Shown: positions 45,628 through 55,055 of the stretch, in pieces
Layout of the letters: the number at the start of each line of letters is the position of its first letter
Position numbering within the stretch: the stretch's first letter is position 1
Assembly: GCA_963827905.1 (NCBI GenBank)
Contig: CAWHCB010000001.1
Coordinates: 124,001 to 188,000 of the forward strand
DNA: 64,000 bases
Source of the DNA: JACXTP01 sp963827905
GTDB taxonomy: Archaea > Thermoplasmatota > Thermoplasmata > Methanomassiliicoccales > UBA472
Reading direction: 5' to 3'
Program-made: the position numbers and the translations under genes
The notes under the pieces: model-generated
Database searches by the model: none
What the model saw: only the letters and a program-made list of their open reading frames with translations
Told to the model about the DNA's origin: nothing

Positions 45628-46251
45628 ATGGAGACCTGGGACCGCGAGTACCGAGGCAAGGGCGTCCTTTGGCGAGGAGTACCGGACCTGGAATTCGATC
45701 TTGAAAAGGACGACCGGGTGCTGGAGGTCGGCTGCGGCAACGGGAAGACGCTGGCCGTCCTTGCCCAACGCGACGTCGATGTCGTGGGTTTCGATTTTTC
45801 CAGGGGGGGTCTGGAGCTATGTAAACGCTCAGGACTACCAAGGACCGAACTGGTCCAAGGGAACGTCTTGGAGCTCCCCTTTGCGGCGGAGTGCTTTGAC
45901 GCCATCCTATGCCATCACGTCTTGGAGCACCTCTACGGTGAGGAACGGGATATCGCCGCATCGGAATTGACCAGGGTCCTGAGTCAGGGTGGGAAGCTGC
46001 ATGTCCAGGCATTTACGGTCGAGGATATGAGGTGCGGGGATGGAACTATGGTCGAGCCCATGACCTTCGTACGTGGCCGAGGCATCCCTTACCATTACTT
46101 CACCGAGCCGGAGTTGGTCCGGCTCTTCGCATGCTTGAAGCCGATCGCATCGGTACGCAAGACCCTGAACAAACGATATTATGGAAAGGTGACCAAGAGG
46201 GACAGATTGCAAATCACTTTTCAGAAAGGACTCACTTCCGGACCTTCTTGA
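45628..46251 (+). CDS. SAM-dependent methyltransferase
   Basis: A 207-residue class I methyltransferase. Motif I is VLEVGCGNGKTLAVLA (residues ~31-46), motif II VVGFDFSRGGLELC, and the substrate-side segment CFDAILCHHVLEHLYGEE. It is compact, without extra domains, and the substrate is unknown. It overlaps the convergent ABC-F gene by 20 bp. Confidence 0.85.
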   Translation: METWDREYRGKGVLWRGVPDLEFDLEKDDRVLEVGCGNGKTLAVLAQRDVDVVGFDFSRGGLELCKRSGLPRTELVQGNVLELPFAAECFDAILCHHVLEHLYGEERDIAASELTRVLSQGGKLHVQAFTVEDMRCGDGTMVEPMTFVRGRGIPYHYFTEPELVRLFACLKPIASVRKTLNKRYYGKVTKRDRLQITFQKGLTSGPS

Positions 46252-48025
46252 GCTCGGTGCCGGCCACCTTCTTCAGCTTTCCCGACTCCATGGCCCACCG
46301 ATACTTCTCCAGTTCGCTGGGCGCCACCGCCACCTTGTCCCCGACATTGTACTTGGTCTTGGTGTTCCAGTCCGTGAAACCCGATACGACCTTGTAGACC
46401 CCTGCTTGCTCCAATGACACGGTCGATTCCTTGACCTTCTGTCGATATTGAGAGTAGGTGCCTGGAAAGACCGTGATCGACCCGGCGCGCATCTCCCCTA
46501 CCATGTTGCAAACTGTGTTCAGGAGATACCTGTCGTGGGTGATGATCAACATGGTCCCCTGATAGTCCATCAGTGCGCCCTCCACCGCTTGCCGGGCCTG
46601 TATGTCCAGATAGTTGGTGGGCTCGTCAAGCAGGAGCAGGTTGCGCCTCTCTGCGAGAAGCATTGCCAGGGCCACGCGGGCCCGCTCCCCACCAGATAGT
46701 GTGGAGATCGGTCTTTGCACCTCGTGCGATCTCAGGTAGAATCGGGCCAACAGCCGCCTGGCCTCCACCCTTGCATCATGTCCCAACGATTCCAGCAGAT
46801 GGTCCTCCGGGGTCATCTCGGGGTTCAACTGATCGTGCCCTTGACCGAAATAACCGATGACCGCCCCCGGTGCCAACCACATCTCGCCCTGGAACGGCAG
46901 CTCGCCGAGTATGGTCTTCATCAAGGTGGTCTTGCCAGAACCATTGGCACCGAAAATGCCGAGCTTGTCGCCCACCTCTATCTCCAGGTCCAGGCCGTCG
47001 AGCACTAGTTTGTCGCCTCGTTTGACGCGAAGACCTTTGGCGGTGATCACGTTCTTGCCTGAGCGTTCCTTGGTCTCCACCTTGAAGTTGAACTCTGGCC
47101 TCTTCTTCGGTGGTTCCGCTTCCTCCAACCTATCCACCATCTTCATGCGGGTCTTATGCTTGGACTTATACCATTCCTTCTGATGCATCTCCACCGCACT
47201 GTCCTCCAAGCGCTGCTTCTCCGTCTCGTACTTCTCGGCGGCGATGCGGCGGCGCTCTATGTCCAAGCGTTTCTTGGCCACATAGTCGGTGTAATTGCCG
47301 GTGAACTGCCTGACGACCCCGTCCTCCAGGTCGATGACGTTGGTCACCGTTCGGTCCAGGAAGTAACGGTCGTGCGAGACCACCACGACCGCTCCGGGAT
47401 ATTGGAGCAGATAATCCTCTAGCCATTCTGTGGCGGCCATGTCCAGATGGCTCGTTGGCTCGTCAAGCACCAGCAGGTCCGACTCGTCCGCTTGCATCAG
47501 CACCTTGGCCAGCATGACCTTGGTCCGCTCTCCCCCGCTGAGCTCGCTGACCTTCTTCTCCAACCGGTCGTCCGGTAATCCCACCTTGGCTAGGGTCTCC
47601 TTGACCTGGGCCATGTCATCGAAGGAGTCAGCGTTGTTGAACTCCTCCTGCAACTGACCGTATTCCATGGCCACTTGGTCCATGTCGACCTCCGGGCCAG
47701 GCTGCAACATCATCTGCTCCAGCTCCCTCATCCTCTTCCCGATGGCACCGGAGCTCTGCACGCAACCGCTGACCGAGTCCACCACGCTCTGCTCTGGATC
47801 GTACTGAGGAAACTGGGACATATAACAGACATGATTGGTGCGGCGCACCACCTCGCCCACGTCAGGGGTGAGCTCGCCCATCAGCACTCTTAATAGAGTG
47901 GATTTGCCCACCCCGTTCGGCCCGACGATGGCCACTCGGGCCTTCTCGTCGATGTTGAAGGTGACCTCCTTGAGGACCTCCTTCGGTCCGAATGATTTGC
48001 TGACCGCCCAGGCTCGGATGAGCAT
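46232..48025 (-). CDS. ABC-F family ATPase
   Basis: A 597-residue protein with two ATPase domains and no membrane helix. Domain 1 has GPNGVGKSTLLRVLMG, LSGGERTKVMLAKVL and LLVLDEPTSHLD. Domain 2 has GANGSGKTTLMKTIL, LSGGERARVALAMLL and LLLLDEPTNYLD. The interdomain linker is long and charged (KHKTRMKMVDRLEEAEPPKK). ABC-F proteins act on the ribosome or translation factors. A ~60-residue C-terminal extension contains YNVGDKVAVAPSELEKYRWA, unlike the usual coiled coil. ABC-F is much less common in archaea than in bacteria. Confidence 0.9.
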   Translation of the reverse strand: MLIRAWAVSKSFGPKEVLKEVTFNIDEKARVAIVGPNGVGKSTLLRVLMGELTPDVGEVVRRTNHVCYMSQFPQYDPEQSVVDSVSGCVQSSGAIGKRMRELEQMMLQPGPEVDMDQVAMEYGQLQEEFNNADSFDDMAQVKETLAKVGLPDDRLEKKVSELSGGERTKVMLAKVLMQADESDLLVLDEPTSHLDMAATEWLEDYLLQYPGAVVVVSHDRYFLDRTVTNVIDLEDGVVRQFTGNYTDYVAKKRLDIERRRIAAEKYETEKQRLEDSAVEMHQKEWYKSKHKTRMKMVDRLEEAEPPKKRPEFNFKVETKERSGKNVITAKGLRVKRGDKLVLDGLDLEIEVGDKLGIFGANGSGKTTLMKTILGELPFQGEMWLAPGAVIGYFGQGHDQLNPEMTPEDHLLESLGHDARVEARRLLARFYLRSHEVQRPISTLSGGERARVALAMLLAERRNLLLLDEPTNYLDIQARQAVEGALMDYQGTMLIITHDRYLLNTVCNMVGEMRAGSITVFPGTYSQYRQKVKESTVSLEQAGVYKVVSGFTDWNTKTKYNVGDKVAVAPSELEKYRWAMESGKLKKVAGTELKKVRK

Positions 48026-48120
48026 GAAGCAGGAATCGAACTCTGGAATAAAGCCTTTGTTCGAAGCAATAGCTTGAATAGATTGCCCGACCGTTCGGAG
48101 AGGTCGAGGAGGACGTTCGC

Positions 48121-48523
48121 ATGAGCATGGAAAAAGACCTGAGGGGCAAAGAGCTTGACCGCAAGGTGAAGGATAACCTGGAAAGGATCGAGCACGCCTA
48201 TGGGGAGGTACCTTTCATCACCGACGACCATCGCGGAAAGGCCTGAGCTCTTCCTGGCCTACTCCGATCTTACCCGTCATGTCCTGTTCGAACCCGAGCA
48301 CCTCGACCTAAAGACCTTGGAGCTTGCCGCCATCGCCGCCGGTGCAGCGCTGGGATCGGAGCGTTGTCTGGACGTGCACCTGCGTCAAGCTGGAAAGCAC
48401 GGCGCCACGGAGGGGGAGATATTCGATGCCATAATGGTCGGTTCGGTCATGGCCATGACCAATAGCCAGGCCTCGGGGCTGCGCCGCTTCAAAGCCTATC
48501 AGGAAGCAAAAGATAAGAGCTGA
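48121..48523 (+). CDS. Carboxymuconolactone decarboxylase/AhpD-like protein (one frame break)
   Basis: About 133 residues. From ATG 48121 the N-terminus reads MSMEKDLRGKELDRKVKDNL and ends GEVPFIT. After one extra base near 48221-48228 it continues TIAERPELFLAYSDLTRHVL, then LAAIAAGAALGSERCLDVHLRQA. The last segment matches the AhpD core, but only the second Cys of CxxC is present (C-x3-H), so peroxidase-type chemistry is doubtful. The break falls between well-formed halves and is probably an error. Confidence 0.75.
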
Positions 48524-48525
48524 GC

Positions 48526-49218
48526 TCAGAGGTGCATCTGGACCGTCCGGGCCCCTTTCTCCACCGGTCGGATCAGGTCCGGTCCTTCCGCACCAGGGTT
48601 TCGGACCAACTTGGCCACCGGATAGGCCGTCAGCTCCTCTGAAGGGCGTGGTGAGAACATCCTCTTTAGGGTCTGAGCGTCCAATAGTTCATGCTCCATC
48701 CAGAGGTCCTCGTCCTCCTCCTGCAATATGACGGGCATTCGGTCGTGGATCGGGGCCATCAGGTCGTTCGCCGATGTGGTGAGGATTATGAACGACGAGA
48801 TGACCAAGCCATCAGGAGAACGCCATCGGTCATATAGTCCAGCGAAGCTCAGATATTCTCCTTTCTTGGAAGATATGAAATAAGGTTGCTTGCCCTCATC
48901 GGTCTTCATCCATTCATAAAAACCGGTCGCTGGCACCAGGCAACGATGGCCGACCATGAGGCGTTTGAACATCGATTTTTCCGTGACCGTCTCGGAACGG
49001 GCGTTGATGAGCTTCAGTCCGGTGCCCTCGGCCTTGGACCAGGACGGGATGAGGCCCCAGTGCATCATCTCCATGTGGTTCGGGCTCTCCCTTATGATTA
49101 TTGGGACATCCTGGGTGGGGGCGATGTTGAACCTTGGCTTAACGACCTCACTGGTCTCCTCCACCTTGAATCGAGCGTGAAAGCCGTCGGTGAAGGCGAT
49201 TACGAATCGGCCGCACAT
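48526..49218 (-). CDS. SRAP domain protein (HMCES/YedK family)
   Basis: A 230-residue protein that covalently shields abasic sites in single-stranded DNA. The catalytic Cys2 (MCGRFVIAF) is conserved, together with RFNIAPTQDVPII, LINARSET, CLVPATGFYEW and PIHDRMPVIL. The length is typical. It stands alone on its strand and converges with the AhpD-like gene with 2 bp between stops. Confidence 0.92.
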   Translation of the reverse strand: MCGRFVIAFTDGFHARFKVEETSEVVKPRFNIAPTQDVPIIIRESPNHMEMMHWGLIPSWSKAEGTGLKLINARSETVTEKSMFKRLMVGHRCLVPATGFYEWMKTDEGKQPYFISSKKGEYLSFAGLYDRWRSPDGLVISSFIILTTSANDLMAPIHDRMPVILQEEDEDLWMEHELLDAQTLKRMFSPRPSEELTAYPVAKLVRNPGAEGPDLIRPVEKGARTVQMHL

Positions 49219-49324
49219 CGATAATCCATCGTTTCAACGAACATTTATCCTTTGCTCAGACCCAGCCGTTTCCGGAAAAAGTTATAGGAGCGAGGGTCGC
49301 TACGAATCGATAGGAAGGAAGTCG

Positions 49325-49822
49325 ATGGCGGTCCTGCGAAAGGCGAAGGCGAAAAAGGGTGGCGTGGAAAATGAGGCGGAAAAGGGCTCTGACCGGTCCT
49401 TGGCCATCACACCCGATCGATTGGGACCTGGTTGGAGATCGATCGTTCCTGAGAAGGTCAGCATAGCTGATGACCTCAGACCGATCTACCGTGAGATAAA
49501 GGCGTACTCGCTGGAGGAGTTCGGCGAGCGCAGGGCCCAACTGCTTACCATCATTTTTCAATTCAATGACAAGGAGGGAGCCGCCCAGGCTTTTGAAAAG
49601 GTGGGCGAGGGCTTGGAGTCGGACCTGCCGAAGCGTCCGACCATTGGCGATGGGAGCGTGATCTATGATCTGGACATGCGGCCCATGGTCGTGATGAAGA
49701 TATTCTCATCGAGGAAGGGAAACTGGGTGACGATCTTCACGCTCTGGCTCTTCAAAGACTTCGACCTTGACGATTCGTGGGTGACCGGAGTGATGACCTC
49801 CCAGTTGCAGAAGCTCCCATGA
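49325..49822 (+). CDS. Uncharacterised soluble protein
   Basis: A 165-residue protein from ATG 49325, 40 bp after a TATA-like GTTATAGGA. The basic N-terminus (MAVLRKAKAKKGG) is followed by an alpha/beta domain: YREIKAYSLEEFGERRAQLL, LTIIFQFNDKEGAAQAFEKV, VVMKIFSSRKGNWVTIFTLW. I do not recognise the family. Divergent from the SRAP gene. Confidence 0.55.
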   Translation: MAVLRKAKAKKGGVENEAEKGSDRSLAITPDRLGPGWRSIVPEKVSIADDLRPIYREIKAYSLEEFGERRAQLLTIIFQFNDKEGAAQAFEKVGEGLESDLPKRPTIGDGSVIYDLDMRPMVVMKIFSSRKGNWVTIFTLWLFKDFDLDDSWVTGVMTSQLQKLP

Positions 49823-49878
49823 TTCCACGTCGTGCCATCGATACGAAAGTGTGATATCGTCCAGGGCGATTGCCGAGC

Positions 49879-50154
49879 ATGGACGATTGGATGGTCTTGG
49901 GCTTGGCCGCGGGATTGCTCACCACGATAGGTTTCGTGCCGCAGCTGGTCAAAGGATATCGGACCAAACGAATGGACGACGTCTCTTTGGTGATGCCCAT
50001 GCTCCTTTCGGCAGGGATGGCGCTATGGCTCGGATATGGGATTATGATCGATAGCCTGCCGATCATCTTCTGGAACATCGTCGCGCTTGGATTGAACTTG
50101 ATGATGATGGCCCTCAAGATAAAATTCTCGAAGCCTGTCGAATTCAATACATGA
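49879..50154 (+). CDS. SemiSWEET-type sugar transporter (PQ-loop)
   Basis: A 91-residue protein with three helices. The first carries GFVPQLVKGYRTKRMDDVSL with the PQ motif, as in bacterial SemiSWEETs that dimerise to move sugars across the membrane. The start is ATG 49879 (MDDWMVLGL) rather than the TTG three codons earlier. It follows the uncharacterised gene by ~56 bp. Confidence 0.85.
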   Translation: MDDWMVLGLAAGLLTTIGFVPQLVKGYRTKRMDDVSLVMPMLLSAGMALWLGYGIMIDSLPIIFWNIVALGLNLMMMALKIKFSKPVEFNT

Positions 50155-50424
50155 AATTACATACACTCAAGTCCCAGATATTACTATAACAATGATCATA
50201 TATAATTTATGTAAAATCTTAATTACATTTATTAAAATTAACAGTCTTAAAAATACCAACATTATTTTTTTTTAGAAATATTATCGATTTTGAGAAAAGT
50301 ATTAAATCGTCAATCCACGCCTCTGATTATCTAACCATTCGTTCGTGGGGGTGAACCTTTCCAATAGGTGTGCTTTCTACGAATTGGGGGAGGGGATTGA
50401 CTGAATAGTAAGTTAGCTGTAAGC
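50155..50424. promoter_or_regulatory. AT-rich intergenic region before the FN3 surface protein
   Basis: 270 bp with no gene. The first 140 bp are strongly AT-rich (including TTTTTTTTTAGAAA near 50265-50276), unlike the GC-rich genes around it. This may mark an island boundary or simply a promoter; no repeat or attachment site is seen. Confidence 0.4.
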
Positions 50425-53400
50425 ATGCGAAAAATTCTATCCATGGCGATCGTCATGGTAATGCTCACGACCAGCTTGGTAGTGTTGGCAGGGAGCACGC
50501 TTGGTGTTGAAAAAGATCCTGAGAACGGTTCAGACCTTGGGGTTGGACAGGTCCCGGGGGCGCCGCGCAATCTAGAGGCTGACCAGGGGCCAGGATTTGT
50601 CTGGCTGTGGTGGGATCATCCGACCACTAACGGGGATGACCTGATCAAGAAATACTACATTTTCCGAGACACTGTGCCGGTTGAAGAAGGCATCGATCCT
50701 TATGATTGGGTCCTCGTGGGTAGCACGACCTTCGAAGATGTAGACCTGAACGGGAAGAACTTCTTCAATGACACAGATGCCACCCCTGGAGAGAATTATT
50801 ACTATCGATTGAAGGCATGGAGCGATGCTGGCTACAGCAGCTTTTCCAACGAGGTCTTGGTCACACCGAGCATGACCGGTGATGCGCCCGGAGCCCCTGT
50901 TGTAACTGGGAATAACCTTGTTTACAGCGCCCAGGTCAATTGGACAAAACCAAGTGATAACGGAACGACACCAGTCAGGTTCTATCGCCTATCTCGCGAT
51001 CCAGGAATGTCCATCTATGATCCGATAATCGAGCGATGGACTCTTGATACTGGATATGTCGATGATGTTTCTTATTATGAATTTCTGAACATGACCTTTG
51101 GCACAAAAATCGGTGAGGATTACAATTATACGGTCACAGCGATAAATAGCTATGGGCAGGGGGCAGTGGGATCTGCCTATGTGACCATCGGCGGCACTGG
51201 GGACACGCCATCGGCACCAAGGAACCTAAGCGCCTATGGGTGGTCTAATGGTACCGTATTGTTGGGGTGGGAAAGACCGTCAAATCCCTCGCTGAAGGGT
51301 TTTGAGAACTACTCACTTTCCCGCGCGGAGGCCGAGTCTGGGCCATGGGTGCCCATTGCTGATATCAGCACCGCCTCGTTCTTTGGTTATAATGGATTAT
51401 TCTTTGATGAGAACCTTACCAACGGAGTGAAATATTTTTACAAGGTCAAGGCATCTGAACCTGACGGTGCCTACTCCAACATAGCGAACGCGACTCCCAC
51501 GGCTTACACCGGGGAGTTCAAGGTGAACGGCCTGGAAGCTCATCCGGGGGACGGAAAGGTCCTGCTCATCTGGGACAGTGCCAGCAATGAGACGAAATCA
51601 GCCACCTCGTACAGGATATATCGTTCCGAATCTCCTGGAACGGAGACATTGTTCAAGACCTTAGGTCCGGAAGAATACTACTTCGATACTGAGGTGACCA
51701 ATGGGAAGATCTACTACTACAAGGTTGAGCCGTTGGTCAACACCTTGGTAGGGGGGACGTCCCCTGAGGCAAGCGCCACACCAAGCACAGGACCGGCGCC
51801 AGCAGCCCCGACCGGTTTGGTTGCGACACCAGACTCATATGGGGTCGCGCTCTACCTACCGCCTCAGGACCCGACATCGATATTGATCGGTTATGAGATC
51901 TACCGTGGGGATAGCGCTGGCAATCAAGATACAGTTGCCGTCGATGTGGTCGAGGAACTTGATTTTGATGGCAGCATCTTGGATACATCCTCTCTAATGG
52001 ATGAGAGCGTGAATTACTTCTATACCGTGAAACTGCGCAACATGTATGGGCTGAGCGACGCGTCCAACGAGGCAAGTTCGTTCGCAAGCCCGACCGGGGA
52101 CGTACCGGATGCGGTAACGGACCTTACCGCCACCGGAGGGGCCGGCAAGGTCACTTTGGACTGGAGCAGCCCGACCTACCAAGGCACGGCCAATCTGCTC
52201 TACTACGATGTGCAACGCAATGACACGGATGGAACCTGGGACACATTGGATTATAACCTGGTGGCCAAGGTGGGGGATGTCCAATTCTTAGATGAGACTG
52301 GCATACCTGGGGTGGAATATGACTACAGAGTTCTAGCTGCCAATGAGTACGGGGATGGTCTCACGCCCTCCAACGTTGCCAGCGGCACCGCTACCGGGGC
52401 CACGTCAGCACCCAGTGCGCCGCGCAACCTTGAGGTTCAAAGCGGGACAGGATACATTCTGTTAAACTGGGATGCCCCAACAAGCAGCGGATCTCCGGCT
52501 TTTACGGTATATAGCATATTCCGCTCTACGACCTCTGGGTCATTTGGGACAACCCCATTGTACTCGGTCGCAGCAGGTACCCTGACCTACAATGATACCT
52601 CAGCGGTGGCTGGCACACCTTATTTCTATGTGGTCAAGGCCATCGGTTCCGGTGGGGACAGCCCCGCCTCCAACCAGGTCACGGCCACTTCCACCGGATC
52701 GACAGGTACTGCACCGACCGCGCCTCAGAGTCTCTCGGCCCAGGGACACAACGGATATGTGATCCTGACCTGGCAGGCCCCTTCCAGCCCGGGAAGTTCT
52801 GCCATAACCAGGTACGATATTTTCAGGGGAGCCACGGCGGGTAGCATCGGCTCGACCCCAATAGGCAACGTTGCCGCTGGGGTCCTGACCTACAACGATA
52901 CCAGCGTGACCAACGGCAACACCTACGCCTATGTGGTCAAGGCGGTGAGCTCGGTGGGCAGCAGCAGTGCATCCAATACAGCGCAGGCGACCCCGTCCGC
53001 CGTGGGCGTGCCTCCGGGCATCCCAACGGGTTTGACCGCCGTAGGTAATCCTGGCTCGATAACCTTGAGCTGGAACGAACCGGCGGGAGGCAATGTGGAG
53101 AAATACCTGGTGTATCGCGGCACCGCCGCCGGGGCGGAGGGTGCCACCCCGTGGAAGACCGTGAATGGAGCGACCATGTTCACTGACACCAACGTCACGA
53201 CGGGGACGCCCTACTTCTACAAGGTGAGGGCGAACAACACCTACGGAGATAGCGCTCTCTCCAACGAGGCGAATGCGACAGCGACCGCGATAACCGCGCC
53301 GGGAGCCCCACAGAACCTCGTGGCCACACCTGGCAAGGGTAAGGTAACTCTGTCTTGGCAGGCTCCGAGCGACGATGGTGGCTCGGCCATCACCGGATAC

Positions 53401-53691
53401 CAGATCTTGAGGGCTACCGAGGGTGGTTCCGCTTCCTTGCTAGACACGGTCTCAGCCACCACCCTTAGCTTTGAGGACGACTCTGCCAACGCTGGTACCA
53501 ACTATACCTACACGGTGAAGGCGGTCAACGCCATAGGTACTGGATCTGCGTCCTCGCCTGTTATCACGACCCCGCAGGAAGACTCTGGCGATGGAGGTTC
53601 AGACAACACCATGCTATACATCGGCGCTGCAGTGGTGGGTGTGGCCGCGATCGGAGGTATCGCCTACTTCCTGATGCGTAAGAAGAAGTAA
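50425..53691 (+). CDS. Surface protein with about ten fibronectin type III domains
   Basis: A 1,088-residue exported protein. It has a signal peptide (MAIVMVMLTTSLVVLAGST), about ten FN3-like repeats of ~90-105 residues, each opening with a pattern such as APRNLEVQSGTGYILLNWDAP (quoted in part) and containing YYYKV-like strands, then a C-terminal helix (MLYIGAAVVGVAAIGGIAYF) with a basic RKKK tail. This is the layout of archaeal extracellular adhesins or S-layer-associated proteins. The ligand is unknown. Repeats 7-10 are most alike, suggesting recent duplication. Confidence 0.9.
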   Translation: MRKILSMAIVMVMLTTSLVVLAGSTLGVEKDPENGSDLGVGQVPGAPRNLEADQGPGFVWLWWDHPTTNGDDLIKKYYIFRDTVPVEEGIDPYDWVLVGSTTFEDVDLNGKNFFNDTDATPGENYYYRLKAWSDAGYSSFSNEVLVTPSMTGDAPGAPVVTGNNLVYSAQVNWTKPSDNGTTPVRFYRLSRDPGMSIYDPIIERWTLDTGYVDDVSYYEFLNMTFGTKIGEDYNYTVTAINSYGQGAVGSAYVTIGGTGDTPSAPRNLSAYGWSNGTVLLGWERPSNPSLKGFENYSLSRAEAESGPWVPIADISTASFFGYNGLFFDENLTNGVKYFYKVKASEPDGAYSNIANATPTAYTGEFKVNGLEAHPGDGKVLLIWDSASNETKSATSYRIYRSESPGTETLFKTLGPEEYYFDTEVTNGKIYYYKVEPLVNTLVGGTSPEASATPSTGPAPAAPTGLVATPDSYGVALYLPPQDPTSILIGYEIYRGDSAGNQDTVAVDVVEELDFDGSILDTSSLMDESVNYFYTVKLRNMYGLSDASNEASSFASPTGDVPDAVTDLTATGGAGKVTLDWSSPTYQGTANLLYYDVQRNDTDGTWDTLDYNLVAKVGDVQFLDETGIPGVEYDYRVLAANEYGDGLTPSNVASGTATGATSAPSAPRNLEVQSGTGYILLNWDAPTSSGSPAFTVYSIFRSTTSGSFGTTPLYSVAAGTLTYNDTSAVAGTPYFYVVKAIGSGGDSPASNQVTATSTGSTGTAPTAPQSLSAQGHNGYVILTWQAPSSPGSSAITRYDIFRGATAGSIGSTPIGNVAAGVLTYNDTSVTNGNTYAYVVKAVSSVGSSSASNTAQATPSAVGVPPGIPTGLTAVGNPGSITLSWNEPAGGNVEKYLVYRGTAAGAEGATPWKTVNGATMFTDTNVTTGTPYFYKVRANNTYGDSALSNEANATATAITAPGAPQNLVATPGKGKVTLSWQAPSDDGGSAITGYQILRATEGGSASLLDTVSATTLSFEDDSANAGTNYTYTVKAVNAIGTGSASSPVITTPQEDSGDGGSDNTMLYIGAAVVGVAAIGGIAYFLMRKKK

Positions 53692-53720
53692 TCAGGGCCA
53701 TCGCAAACCCCTTTCAATCC

Positions 53721-53738
53721 TTTTTTTTCCTTTTTATT
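53721..53738 (+). terminator. T-rich terminator after the FN3 gene
   Basis: T8 and T5 runs lie ~30-50 nt after the FN3 gene stop, before the next gene. Confidence 0.5.
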
Positions 53739-53790
53739 AAGCCATACGATCGAATCTTACATCGGACCTCTCATCGACGAAGTCCTGCAG

Positions 53791-54465
53791 ATGGTTCTTA
53801 TACGGGCGGGTACGAACGGACATAAGCGACCTGTCATGAGACCGTCCGAGGGAATTGAAGGATCTGCTGGGAAAGCGAAGCCATATCCGAGGTTCCTGGA
53901 GAGCATGAAGATCGACTTCGACAAATGGCACGATGGCATCGGATACGACCTGGAGGCGTTGGACGAGATGTCGTCTGAGGAAAGGATCTCGATCGAATCG
54001 ATCATCGTCTCCCGCTCCCCCTGGGGCTGGAGGGACATTGAAGCATTAGCACACCTAGACACCCCGCGTTCAAGGGATTGTTTGAGGGTGGCATCCAAAG
54101 GTGGAGATAGGGAGGTCAAGCTGAGCGTCGCACAGTTCGGTGCGGAGGTGCTCACCGAAGGAGAGATCACTGCGATTCTGGTCGAGGCCTTGGAGAACGC
54201 CGACCTATCTACAGGTCTATCACATGCCTTGGACCTAGTGGAGGATCGCCACCCGAAGGAGGTCGAGGCCGCTTTGGTCGACGGTGTGATGTCAAGGAAA
54301 GGTGATGTCGCCTATCACTTCGCATCGATGCTGCTGTTCATCCATGGTAAGATCGAAAGCCCCTATGACACAAGCATGCGTCCCTTCCTGCTCAGATTCA
54401 ACACCGAGGACAGAGAGGAAAGGGTCTTGGCCATCAATGAATTGAAGGAGCTGATCGGTCATTAG
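53791..54465 (+). CDS. HEAT-like protein of unknown function
   Basis: A protein of up to 224 residues; the N-terminus may instead be the Met at 53836 or 53905. The helical body includes SRSPWGWRDIEALAHLDTPR, SRDCLRVASKGGDREVKLSV and ALDLVEDRHPKEVEAALVDG, a pattern of paired helices like HEAT repeats. The final part, SMRPFLLRFNTEDREERVLA, is distinctive. It is probably a scaffold or immunity-like protein. It lies alone between the FN3 and the inhibitor genes. Confidence 0.55.
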   Translation: MVLIRAGTNGHKRPVMRPSEGIEGSAGKAKPYPRFLESMKIDFDKWHDGIGYDLEALDEMSSEERISIESIIVSRSPWGWRDIEALAHLDTPRSRDCLRVASKGGDREVKLSVAQFGAEVLTEGEITAILVEALENADLSTGLSHALDLVEDRHPKEVEAALVDGVMSRKGDVAYHFASMLLFIHGKIESPYDTSMRPFLLRFNTEDREERVLAINELKELIGH

Positions 54466-54585
54466 ATCGTCAGATCTGTCTCTCGGGTCGAGTTTTCCGC
54501 ATTCCGGAAATGTCCTTGTCATCCCCCAGAATAATTACTCCTGTTCCGGGTAAAAATCTTGAGGAAAGCCCCCTACGATCGCGTC

Positions 54586-54900
54586 TCAAACGACCTCGAC
54601 GAAAAATCGCATCGACTTGATCGCCTCATCCTCCCACGGTCTCCTGTACCGCATGGTGATGGTCGTTCTTCCACGCTTCAATGAAAGGAAAATGAAAATA
54701 GCATGGCCGCCTCCCCCGATCGCCATCGACCTTCGTTCGTATCCTTCGGGCCTCAGCTCTAGGATGTCTCTATCAAATTCAGCAGTCCAGGAATATCCGG
54801 TGGTCGGATTGGACTCCAATTGGACCGTGAACACTTCCCCCAGCCCTGTCTGGACCTCCGAGGAGCTCATCTTTTTTTCCCATTCTATGATGGCGCCCAT
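54586..54900 (-). CDS. Chagasin-type cysteine protease inhibitor (I42)
   Basis: A 104-residue Ig-fold protein. The three inhibitory loops of chagasin can be placed: SNPTTGYSW (residues 30-38), GGGGHAIFIF (62-71, the usual GxGG loop) and YRRPWE (84-89). Inhibitors of this kind block papain-like proteases. There is no signal peptide, so it acts in the cytoplasm. It is the neighbour of the TrkA-N/RyR-TIR locus; a papain-like partner protease is not in the window. Confidence 0.8.
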   Translation of the reverse strand: MGAIIEWEKKMSSSEVQTGLGEVFTVQLESNPTTGYSWTAEFDRDILELRPEGYERRSMAIGGGGHAIFIFLSLKRGRTTITMRYRRPWEDEAIKSMRFFVEVV

Positions 54901-55055
54901 CTCAGATTAAACCATCCATCATCTGGACCGGAGGATGGGGCAGGGGGGTGCTGGTTATCAAAGCCATCGTCGAAATTAACACGCGATATTCTTTCTCTGC
55001 TAATTGTCGATGTCATGTAAAAGTTCTAAAGCCACATATTCATATTTACCCTCGG

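Noticed and set aside
45416..46012. In-frame N-terminal extension of the ABC ATPase gene
   Set aside because: It is low-complexity, Pro/Arg-rich, overlaps the methyltransferase gene on the other strand and passes through the TATA box. The GTG at 45415 gives the family N-terminus.
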